Assembly (NCBI GenBank): GCA_018663565.1
Contig: JABJQE010000254.1
Coordinates: 1-14,050, forward strand
Direction: 5' to 3'
DNA length: 14,050 nucleotides
Source: Phycisphaerae bacterium
GTDB lineage: Bacteria; Planctomycetota; Phycisphaerae; Phycisphaerales; SM1A02
Part shown: positions 6,078-13,344 of the stretch, piece by piece
Layout of the letters: the number at the start of each line of letters is the position of its first letter
How positions within the stretch are numbered: the first letter of the stretch is position 1
The notes under the pieces: model-generated
The model's input: the letters and a program-made list of their open reading frames with translations, nothing else
Told to the model about the DNA's origin: nothing
Database searches by the model: none
Program-made: the position numbers and the translations under genes

Positions 6078-6898
6078 ACAAGATGCGTCCGCACAAAGTC
6101 CACGGCCTCGCGGATTTCACCTACGCGGTTGTCTCCGCCTTCACGCTCGATGATGGCATCCACTTCTCGCGGCAGTTCCTTGGCAAGTTGGAAGAACCGA
6201 TCCCAATCTACATCGCCCTTACCAAGTGGTGTCTCTCGCCCCCATCGCCCTTCACGGGCGGGCTCCAAGGCATCTTTGAGATGCACCTGCACAATATGCT
6301 CGGACAGTATTTCCATCGCTTCAATTGGATCACCCGAACCATACAAGACCATATTGGCCGGGTCGAAATTCACACCAACACGTGGCCGATCGATCGCAAC
6401 GAGGATGCTAAGCAAGGCCTCGGCCGACTCTTGCCCCGTCTCGAGCGCCAGACACAATCCTTCACAGGCGAAAATGTCAGCGATCTTCTGAAGCCGCCCA
6501 ATCATGACGCCACGTTCTGGGTTGGAATCGTCTTCCGGAATGAACCCCGCATGAAGGGTAATCATGCCAATCCCGGCGTTCTCAGCCAGTACTGCCATTG
6601 ACCTAGCCATCTCCTCGTTGGCAGGCCAGGTGCCATCTCGCCGCACGCCGCCAGTCTCGGCAATCGACTCGAGCGTCGTGTAATCCTCGCCAATCGGTGC
6701 CATCATGCCACTGAGCAAGGTGATATTGGCTTCAATGAGCCGGGGCACCGTTGTCGCCCACTTCGCTCGATCAGTCACGATTGGGCTCAAACCGAGTTGA
6801 AGGGCATTGAGCCCCGTGGCATGGGCGAGATTGACTAAATCAGCGGGATTATCGGGAGCAAGGCTCCATGAGGTTGTTCCGAGGCTGGCAAGTGGCAT
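6074..6898 (-). CDS. Sugar phosphate isomerase/epimerase-like TIM-barrel protein
   Basis: The 274-residue product has the xylose isomerase-like (AP endonuclease family 2) barrel. Expected metal ligands are in order: E153 (LALETGQ), D179 (GVNFDPAN), H206 (VHLKDA) and E251 (IIEREGG). LGKGDVDWDRFF (225-236) is a common motif of the group. Relatives include IolE, hydroxypyruvate isomerase and tagatose/psicose epimerases; the substrate here cannot be told. The ATG at 6898 is preferred because AAAAGGA ends 8 nt upstream and the barrel starts at once. A longer frame from 6937 adds 13 residues beyond that site. It is the first gene of the unit with the transferase and FmdB-type genes, and shares an ATGA overlap with the next gene. 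How an isomerase and a gamma-glutamyltransferase cooperate is unclear. Confidence 0.88.
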   Translation of the reverse strand: MPLASLGTTSWSLAPDNPADLVNLAHATGLNALQLGLSPIVTDRAKWATTVPRLIEANITLLSGMMAPIGEDYTTLESIAETGGVRRDGTWPANEEMARSMAVLAENAGIGMITLHAGFIPEDDSNPERGVMIGRLQKIADIFACEGLCLALETGQESAEALLSILVAIDRPRVGVNFDPANMVLYGSGDPIEAMEILSEHIVQVHLKDALEPAREGRWGRETPLGKGDVDWDRFFQLAKELPREVDAIIEREGGDNRVGEIREAVDFVRTHLV

Positions 6899-6906
6899 TG
6901 GCAAAG

Positions 6907-6913
6907 TCCTTTT
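6907..6913 (-). promoter_or_regulatory. Ribosome binding site fixing the isomerase start
   Basis: On the minus strand AAAAGGA lies 8 nt upstream of the ATG at 6898-6896. It is the best Shine-Dalgarno match in this unit and argues against the upstream ATG at 6937. Confidence 0.7.
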
Positions 6914-6937
6914 CTGAGCCCTTGGAGCAGTGGGCAC

Positions 6938-7058
6938 TATGCAACTGAAGATTCTTCACAGGATCTTCGTGGTCGCTCGAACGGTCAATGGTTACCATAC
7001 GTCTTCCTGAACAAGAACAGCTGAGCCCGCCCTCTCGAAGACGATCCTTCTGCGGCGT
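6938..7058. promoter_or_regulatory. Divergent intergenic region with two short palindromes
   Basis: This region separates the minus-strand isomerase unit from the plus-strand hotdog gene, so both promoters should lie in or near it. No convincing -35/-10 pair was found on either strand. Two palindromes stand out: TGAAGATTCTTCA (6946-6958) and ATGGTTACCAT (6988-6998). They could be operator sites, but both are short enough to be chance. Confidence 0.3.
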
Positions 7059-7688
7059 ATGGCTCTCCCACTGAGTACTGCATCCATGAGTTCGTCACCG
7101 ACTGCCAACCTGCAAACCGTCGCACCTCCAAAGGGGTTGTGGCCGCGTGCCGAGGCATTCTTTAGCCGGCTCAGTACCAAAAACAACTTCTGGCACCGCG
7201 TGTGTTCACTGATCTGGCTGCCCTACGCCTGGCGGTCCGGCATCTCGATGAAACGGCTCAATACGGGCCGCTTCACTGCCATCCTGCCATTCAAACGCGT
7301 GAACCGAAATTGGTACAACGCGATGGCCGGAGCGGCATTGCTTGGCAACTCTGAAGTTGCTGGTGGCATGTTCTTGTTCTCTGAAGTCGGCATCGACTAC
7401 ATCGTCATCTGCAAAGATCTCAAGTATCGGTTCCTTCGTCCCTGCTGTGGACCTGCTGTGTACGACGTAGTGAACCCTGAGACGCTACATGACTATGTTG
7501 ACAAGGCCAAGAAGGACGGCGCCGAATTCAATGTCGACCTCACGATGAACGTGTGCCAGATTCACGGCAAGAGTGAACGGCCACTTCGCGTCGGACGATG
7601 CAAAATGACATTCCACTGTGCGCCCAAGGCCGCGGTGCGAAGCCGCAGCAGCAAGCAGGCCCGCAAGCGTCGCAAGCTGACGGTCTGA
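7059..7688 (+). CDS. Hotdog-fold protein, DUF4442/thioesterase-like
   Basis: The 209-residue product resembles the DUF4442 group of hotdog-fold proteins related to acyl-CoA thioesterases. The core at about 48-140 has PYAWRSGISMKRLNTGRFT, then NRNWYNAMAGAALLGNSEVA and DYIVICKDLKYRFLRPC. This is the strand, long central helix and strand order of the fold, with the helix-leading WYN and small-residue pattern of that group. The C-terminus (about 190-209) is strongly basic. Function and substrate are unknown; a role in acyl-lipid metabolism is only suggested by the fold. The start is uncertain: ATG at 7059 and 7086 are both possible and neither has a clear ribosome binding site. It lies 17 nt before the membrane-protein gene, so the two are probably co-transcribed. 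Confidence 0.8.
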   Translation: MALPLSTASMSSSPTANLQTVAPPKGLWPRAEAFFSRLSTKNNFWHRVCSLIWLPYAWRSGISMKRLNTGRFTAILPFKRVNRNWYNAMAGAALLGNSEVAGGMFLFSEVGIDYIVICKDLKYRFLRPCCGPAVYDVVNPETLHDYVDKAKKDGAEFNVDLTMNVCQIHGKSERPLRVGRCKMTFHCAPKAAVRSRSSKQARKRRKLTV

Positions 7689-7705
7689 CAAAGCCCCCTA
7701 CTCTC

Positions 7706-8794
7706 ATGACGCAACTGTTCCGCACCATCGGCTGGGGCTTCTACGGCGCAGCAAGTTGGACATGGTGTATCGGCCTTTTCCTACCAACCATTCTCATGCA
7801 GTGGTTCGGATGGAACGGCTTCCTGCTCATTGCGATTCCAAATGTCATCGGCGCAACGCTGATGGGCTTGCTTCTGGGTTCTCCGAGCGCATCGCGACGC
7901 TTCTGCTCACGGCATCCTCACGCCATCAAGTGGTTCGTCACCATCACGATCGCCTTCCACCTTGTGTTTCTCTCGATGGTGGCGACTTGGATATTCCCCG
8001 CCGCAATGCGATCACCCTGGGACTGGGTGCTCTTTCCGCTCACCGCCCTGGTCCTTGGCCAACTCTTGTCGCTTGCGCCACGTTCATGGTGGCCATTGCT
8101 TGGGACCATTGCCCTAGCCTGTGGCGGCGTGGTTGTTGCGATGAATTGTGAAAACGCTCATCCTGCGGGCTGGTCAGGCACGCGGCCCCCAATTGACCTC
8201 TTATGGCTCGCACCAATCTTCAGCATCGGCTTCCTACTCTGCCCATGGCTTGATGCGCCATTCCACCGAGTGCGACAAGAAACAGAAGGTCCGCTTGGAT
8301 TCCTCGTGCTTGGTATCGGATTTCTGTGCATGCTCTTGGTCACCGCCTCGTATTGGTGGCTCGGCGAAGGACTCGGCACACCCCTCGTACTCGCCTGGAT
8401 TTTCGGGCAAGCCACATTCACGATCGCCGCAAATATTCGGGAACTGCGAGATCTCCTGCCAAGTCTCAAGACACCTGCAGACTTCCCAGCAGAAGCAATC
8501 GCCATCGCGGTGGTGTGCATTGCCGGGTTGTTCTTTGTCGAGACTTGGGCAGAGGGGAAAGACCTGTACCTGCGATGGCTCGCGGTCTACGGGCTCTTCT
8601 TTCCAGCAGTTCTACTCGCGTGGTGCCTACGACGATCACCTCGCATCACGATCGATGGCGTAGCGCGGCTGATCATCTTGCTCGCAGTAACGTCGGTGCT
8701 CGGCGACATTGGACTTATCAATGGACCGGCCTGGATCGCTGCAGTTGCAGCCATCCTGATTCTCTTTACACCACGCGTGGTCGGAAGAACATAG
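7706..8794 (+). CDS. Polytopic membrane protein of unknown function
   Basis: The 362-residue product has about 11-12 hydrophobic segments (roughly 11-31, 36-58, 75-99, 106-123, 127-147, 165-182, 196-217, 224-243, 263-281, 288-307, 317-336 and 340-355). The first two, with WTWCIGLFLPTILMQWFGW and AIPNVIGATLMG, loosely recall the N-terminus of sodium:solute symporter-like transporters. No diagnostic motif confirms a transporter. The ATG at 7706 is chosen because translation from the earlier in-frame ATG at 7598 would start inside the preceding gene with a hydrophilic low-complexity stretch. No good Shine-Dalgarno sequence is seen, so coupling to the upstream gene is plausible. It converges on secA with only 18 nt between stop codons and no obvious terminator there. 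Confidence 0.8.
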   Translation: MTQLFRTIGWGFYGAASWTWCIGLFLPTILMQWFGWNGFLLIAIPNVIGATLMGLLLGSPSASRRFCSRHPHAIKWFVTITIAFHLVFLSMVATWIFPAAMRSPWDWVLFPLTALVLGQLLSLAPRSWWPLLGTIALACGGVVVAMNCENAHPAGWSGTRPPIDLLWLAPIFSIGFLLCPWLDAPFHRVRQETEGPLGFLVLGIGFLCMLLVTASYWWLGEGLGTPLVLAWIFGQATFTIAANIRELRDLLPSLKTPADFPAEAIAIAVVCIAGLFFVETWAEGKDLYLRWLAVYGLFFPAVLLAWCLRRSPRITIDGVARLIILLAVTSVLGDIGLINGPAWIAAVAAILILFTPRVVGRT

Positions 8795-8812
8795 TTCCTC
8801 AGACCACTGCCA

Positions 8813-11800
8813 TCAGCCCTGAGCACCGCAACACTTTTTGTACTTCTTGCCCGACCCACATGGGCACGGCTCGTTGCGACCCACCACGGCTGCTGAAGCA
8901 GCAACTGGAGATGGCTTTCGCTTCTGGGGGCCACCTGTCCGGACACTACGCCCCTGACTTGCCGCCGCGGCGGCAGCGGCGACTGCGCTGCGATCTTCCG
9001 TCTGTTGTGGATCTTCGACCACTTGCGATGCAGCCTTGGGCTGCGGCGGAGTCGGCTGCTGCTCTTTAGACTGTGGTGCTTGCTTCGGCCGGGCCTGCAA
9101 CCTCGCCTTGAAGACCAAATCGGTGACCTTGTCCCGAATCGTCTCCTGCATCTCTTCGAACAAGTTGGCGCCTTCTCGCTTGAATTCAATCTTGGGATCC
9201 CGTTGACTGAAGCTTCGGTATCCAATGGACTCTCGCAACTGATCCATCTGGTGCAGATGCTCTTTCCATGATGAGTCGAGAATCTGAAGAAGAATCCACT
9301 GTTCCAATTGAGACACTTCAACACGGAGCGTCATCTCAAGTCGCTCGGCCAATGAGCCGGCAGGATCAGTTTCATAGGCCTCCCGCTGCGAATCAGTAAA
9401 CGCAGCGTTCATCGTCTCACGCAACCAGCCATCCACAGCGTCGATATCGTTGCCAACGTCGCTGAGGACACGCGTTGCGCGATCGGCAATCTTCTCGGTA
9501 TCCCAAGTTCTTGCGGCATCAATAAGTGCCTTGCGAATCTCGCGTGGGTCGGTTGACGGTAGTGACTCTGCCGTCCACTCCAATTCATAACGGGCATTGG
9601 CCCATTTACAAAACTGAGCGAGTGCCTGGGCAGGATCCTGCTGCATCGTGGCATTGGTCATGTCGATCGCAAAGTCGACGGGATAACATATCTCACGCTC
9701 TCGATACAAGAGGCGCGCGGCCTCCACAATGACTCCGGCCGCTTCGTCAGCATCATGCGCTTCGAGTAGCCGGTCCACCGCAAACTCTATGCCGAATCTC
9801 GTTGAGACCCATTTAGCAAGTTCACGCTTTGGATAGTCCTCAAGCAAGAAGGCATCGAGTGGCCCAAGTTCAACTGCGTTGATGGCGTCACCTGCAACGC
9901 GATCCAAGTGTTCCATCAGATCGCGACGGTCTGTATCGAATTCGACAAGGTCAGCAGCAGAGAGCGTGGTGCCGAAGTGTCCGTTCATCCACTCGGCAAG
10001 GCCCTGATAGTCATCGCCGCCGTCATCTCGCCGCGCAATAGCACCTTCTCCAAGATCGATGTCTTCGCTCAGGAACTCGCCAATGGACACTCGTAGAATT
10101 GATGTGGACTCTGCGTGAGCCATTCGCTGAATGCTCTCATGAAGATCTTCTCGATCATCAGTCTTGAGGCGGGTGGCCTCAACGGTCACCGACATGTGCT
10201 CACGTACCCACTCAACAATGCACGATGCGGGATACTCCGGGGCCATGAATCGCCATGCGGCGTCCGTGGACGCTTGTTCAAGATGGCCAAAGATCAAATC
10301 CTTGATGTCTCGACCCTCGAGAATTCGCTGCCGAGTTCCATAGAACTCATGCCGCTGGTGATCCATCACCTCGTCATACTCAAGGATGTTCTTGCGAACG
10401 AGGAAATTTCGTTCTTCGACCTTCCGCTGTGCACGGCCCACGGCCTTACTCAACATTGGATGCTCAATGGCATCGCCTTCCTTCATGCCGAGTCGGCTGA
10501 GCAGTTTGAGCGTCGTTGGGCCCGCGAACATTTTCATGAGCGGGTCTTCAAGACTTAAGAAGAACCGCGACGAACCATGATCGCCCTGCCGGCCAGACCG
10601 ACCACGCAACTGATTGTCAATCCGGCGAGACTCGTGCCGCTCTGTACCAATGACATGCAATCCGCCAAGCGACTCTGCATCGTCATAGAGACGCAGGCGA
10701 TGCAATGTGCAACCGCCGCTAGCGTCAAGTGCCTCAAGCAGCTGCTCCTCTGACATCGACTTGGCCTTCGATTCCTTACCGTAGCAGTGCTTCTCGAACC
10801 AATACTCTAACAACGCGTGATGCACGCTCTCGTCCGACATCTCCTCGATTTGCTTTCGAGGAAGACCTATTTCGCGAGCCGCGATATGACGCCAGCACTT
10901 CGCCGCGATGGCCGCCTCCGGCATGTCGACCGTCACCTCGGCTGGGCAGATATCTCGCCGCTTCCAGTGATCGAGCAATTCTTGCTTGGTAAACGGGGCC
11001 AACTTGATATCTGTACCGCGACCGGCCATATTCGTGGCGATCATGACAGCACCAAGTTCGCCAGCATGCTTGACGATTTCAGACTCACGCTCGTGCTGCT
11101 CTGCGTTGAGCACCTCGTGTTTAATTGAGAATCGTCGCTTCAACTCATCGGATATCGACTTTGAGTTCTCAACGCTTGTTGTACCAACGAGTACCGGCCG
11201 ACCAATATCGTGGAACCGGGCAACCTCATCAATGATGGCATCGGACTTGTCCTTGATGGACAGATACACAACATCGTTGTGGTCACCTCGAATGACCGGC
11301 ACATTGGTCGGAATAACCACTACGTCAAGTCCGTAAATCTCATAGAACTCGGTTGCCTCGGTATCGGCGGTACCCGTCATTCCAGACAGCCGGTCATACA
11401 ACTTAAAGAAATTCTGAATCGTGATCGTGGCCATGGTCTGCGTCTCCTCCTTGATGGGGACGCTTTCCTTTGACTCGATGGCCTGATGCAATCCATCGGA
11501 CCATTGCCGGCCGACCATTTTTCGACCTGTATTTTGATCGACGATAACAATCGTCTGAACTCCCTGATCATCAGGTGAAACGATGTAGTCGCGATCACGT
11601 TGGTACACCGTGTGCGCCCGAATACCTTGCTCGAGCAAATGCGGCATGTCAATATTGTCACCAACGTAGAAAGATCCGAGTCCCGACTCCTTCTGGGCCT
11701 CTGCGATTCCCTCGTGAGTCAGTGTGGCCCGCTTCTTGTCGAGTTCAACTTCGTAAAACTGTTGGTGTCTGTCACGCGCCACTTCAAATGTTGGCAACTC

Positions 11801-12937
11801 GGACTTGAGGCGGTCCAGCCGCTCTTTCATAGCAGGGATGTCGCCTCGATCTCTCACATTCCTGATGTCGCCTTCAAGACCAGAGATATCAACAAGACAC
11901 TTCTGCACCTTCTCATCGCAGTCATTCCAGTTCGCTTGTTTCAAAAGAAGATGCATCGACAAACGATCGGCCAACTCATAGCGAGGCTGGGAGTCGTGCG
12001 CCGGTCCACTAATAATGAGCGGCGTTCGCGCTTCGTCGATGAGCGTCGAATCGACTTCGTCAACAATCGCAATCTGACGGCGTCGTTGCACCTGCTCGGC
12101 CACCGACATCTTCATGTTGTCACGCAGGAAGTCAAAGCCAAACTCACTTGTCATGCCATACACAACATCGCAGTGGTACATAATCTGCTTGAGTTGTGGG
12201 GGCTGTCGGTGCTGGGCGTGAATCGCGCCCACAGTCATGCCGAGCGCATGGAAGAACGGGAACATCCAGTCCCGGTCACGTTGCACCAGGTACTCATTAA
12301 CTGTCACGAGGTGAACTTGCTTCCCTTCAAGTACTGAGAGATAGCAGGACAAGGGAGCGACAATGGTCTTGCCTTCACCAGTTTTCATTTCGGCAATGCT
12401 GCCCTCGTAGAGCACCATGCCGCCGATGATTTGGACATCAAATGGCCTCGCCCGAAATGGCGGCCGAGACTCAGGCCACACGGCTCGCACCGCTTCATAT
12501 ACAGGCAACGGTATGTCCATCCACATCCACGCAGGCACTGCCTCGGTGCATCCAAGCAAACTGCCTGTCGGAGGCTTGGGCTCGGCAGCCTCCATGGCAG
12601 CCTTGGTTGAGTCATACAAGGACCGCGCTTCACCAGTCAGTACATTTGGATCAAAGTCCATGGCAGGATTGAAGATGGCACGAATGCCAACAGCTCGGTC
12701 CATGGCTTCACGAGCAACCGCAAAGACTTCCGGAAGCATGTCTGTGGTCTTGGCACCATCTGCGATTCGCTTCTTAAATTCTTCAGTCTTTTCCCGGAGC
12801 GCGGCATCATCAAGCTGACGCATCTGATCTTCACCAGCAGATACCTGGTCGACAATACTGAGGTACCGCTTGACCAAGCGGTCATTTCGCGTACCGAAGA
12901 CTTTACGAGCAACCTTGGAGACAACTGGAATAGCCAT
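8813..12937 (-). CDS. secA: Protein translocase ATPase SecA, enlarged form
   Basis: The 1374-residue product drives preproteins through SecYEG by ATP hydrolysis. NBD1 has Walker A MKTGEGKT (184-191) and Walker B VDEVD (292-296). YGMTSEFGFDFLRDN (260-274), MTGTADTE (520-527), TNMAGRGTDIKL (635-646) and HVIGTERHESRRIDNQLRGR (761-780) are SecA landmarks. The scaffold helix ends with LDSSWKEHLHQMDQLRESIG (1220-1239). A Gln/Pro/Ala-rich linker leads to a zinc-binding SEC-C tail with C1358, C1360, C1369 and C1370, which in other SecAs contacts SecB, ribosomes or lipid. E. coli SecA has about 900 residues. The excess lies in three places: residues about 87-161, about 648-752 and about 890-1200. The reading frame is intact. 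Minus-strand AAGG (complement at 12947-12950) lies 9 nt before the ATG. A small gene with an N-terminal hydrophobic segment lies 83 nt upstream. Confidence 0.98.
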   Translation of the reverse strand: MAIPVVSKVARKVFGTRNDRLVKRYLSIVDQVSAGEDQMRQLDDAALREKTEEFKKRIADGAKTTDMLPEVFAVAREAMDRAVGIRAIFNPAMDFDPNVLTGEARSLYDSTKAAMEAAEPKPPTGSLLGCTEAVPAWMWMDIPLPVYEAVRAVWPESRPPFRARPFDVQIIGGMVLYEGSIAEMKTGEGKTIVAPLSCYLSVLEGKQVHLVTVNEYLVQRDRDWMFPFFHALGMTVGAIHAQHRQPPQLKQIMYHCDVVYGMTSEFGFDFLRDNMKMSVAEQVQRRRQIAIVDEVDSTLIDEARTPLIISGPAHDSQPRYELADRLSMHLLLKQANWNDCDEKVQKCLVDISGLEGDIRNVRDRGDIPAMKERLDRLKSELPTFEVARDRHQQFYEVELDKKRATLTHEGIAEAQKESGLGSFYVGDNIDMPHLLEQGIRAHTVYQRDRDYIVSPDDQGVQTIVIVDQNTGRKMVGRQWSDGLHQAIESKESVPIKEETQTMATITIQNFFKLYDRLSGMTGTADTEATEFYEIYGLDVVVIPTNVPVIRGDHNDVVYLSIKDKSDAIIDEVARFHDIGRPVLVGTTSVENSKSISDELKRRFSIKHEVLNAEQHERESEIVKHAGELGAVMIATNMAGRGTDIKLAPFTKQELLDHWKRRDICPAEVTVDMPEAAIAAKCWRHIAAREIGLPRKQIEEMSDESVHHALLEYWFEKHCYGKESKAKSMSEEQLLEALDASGGCTLHRLRLYDDAESLGGLHVIGTERHESRRIDNQLRGRSGRQGDHGSSRFFLSLEDPLMKMFAGPTTLKLLSRLGMKEGDAIEHPMLSKAVGRAQRKVEERNFLVRKNILEYDEVMDHQRHEFYGTRQRILEGRDIKDLIFGHLEQASTDAAWRFMAPEYPASCIVEWVREHMSVTVEATRLKTDDREDLHESIQRMAHAESTSILRVSIGEFLSEDIDLGEGAIARRDDGGDDYQGLAEWMNGHFGTTLSAADLVEFDTDRRDLMEHLDRVAGDAINAVELGPLDAFLLEDYPKRELAKWVSTRFGIEFAVDRLLEAHDADEAAGVIVEAARLLYREREICYPVDFAIDMTNATMQQDPAQALAQFCKWANARYELEWTAESLPSTDPREIRKALIDAARTWDTEKIADRATRVLSDVGNDIDAVDGWLRETMNAAFTDSQREAYETDPAGSLAERLEMTLRVEVSQLEQWILLQILDSSWKEHLHQMDQLRESIGYRSFSQRDPKIEFKREGANLFEEMQETIRDKVTDLVFKARLQARPKQAPQSKEQQPTPPQPKAASQVVEDPQQTEDRSAVAAAAAAASQGRSVRTGGPQKRKPSPVAASAAVVGRNEPCPCGSGKKYKKCCGAQG

Positions 12938-12993
12938 TGAGATGAACCTTGTAGAGAGACGACGTTGTATGGGCGGGCCTGTAACCGGTCGGA

Positions 12994-13008
12994 CATCGCA
13001 GGGCGATG
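12994..13008 (-). promoter_or_regulatory. Hairpin in the secA upstream region
   Basis: CATCGC (12994-12999) and GCGATG (13003-13008) form a perfect 6-bp stem around a 3-nt loop, in the 83-nt gap between the small upstream gene and secA. It starts 12 nt after the small gene's stop codon. It is about 45 nt from the secA ribosome binding site and does not obviously cover it. Confidence 0.35.
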
Positions 13009-13020
13009 CGAACGAAGTGG

Positions 13021-13314
13021 TCAGGCCGTCGGCGGAGGGAGATGCAACTTGGCTGGGCCAAGTCGATCCGATTCTCGCACACGAAGTCGCCCTGCACGGG
13101 GCGCTGGAATCGAGCCCATTGGCAGGCCGGGCTGACCAATTCGCACCATCTCGATTGCCGCATCAACCGCGATCGAAACGACGAGCGTAGACGGCTCATG
13201 GCTACCGCACCCCTGCGAATCCGATGCCGGCTCGCCAAGCAATACCCAGAGCACCGCGAGAAGCGGCGCTGCAGCGAGCAGGAGTGAAATGTGACGTGTC
13301 CGGTGGTCTAACAT
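13021..13314 (-). CDS. Small signal-anchored protein upstream of secA
   Basis: The 97-residue product has a short basic start and a strong hydrophobic segment (about 9-27, ISLLLAAAPLLAVLWVLLG), then a predicted extracytoplasmic region with a single Cys pairless patch near 36. The C-terminal third (59-97) is rich in Pro, Gly and Arg: SIPAPRAGRLRVRESDRLGP (68-87), followed by KLHLPPPTA at the end. I recognise no family. It reads in the same direction as secA and ends 83 nt before it, so the two may be co-transcribed. No Shine-Dalgarno sequence precedes the ATG. Open frames also exist on the plus strand here (12870-13190, 13006-13287), but only this one has a protein-like signal segment. The position and shape recall SecM; see findings. 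Confidence 0.5.
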   Translation of the reverse strand: MLDHRTRHISLLLAAAPLLAVLWVLLGEPASDSQGCGSHEPSTLVVSIAVDAAIEMVRIGQPGLPMGSIPAPRAGRLRVRESDRLGPAKLHLPPPTA

Positions 13315-13344
13315 AGGTGAATCGATAGTCTACCCTGCACCACC

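Noticed and set aside
11600..12337. 245-residue open frame on the plus strand inside secA
   Set aside because: It is antisense to the conserved SecA NBD1/PPXD region and has no domain or start signal.
12637..12996. Minus-strand ATG at 12996 as a short leader ORF before secA
   Set aside because: It is out of frame with secA, runs deep into the secA gene as a shadow frame, and its ATG sits inside the 12994-13008 hairpin without a ribosome binding site.
12870..13287. Plus-strand open frames across the secA start and the small upstream gene
   Set aside because: They have Arg-rich composition with no signal or domain and no ribosome binding site. One overlaps the conserved secA N-terminus. The minus-strand frame with a hydrophobic segment is preferred.
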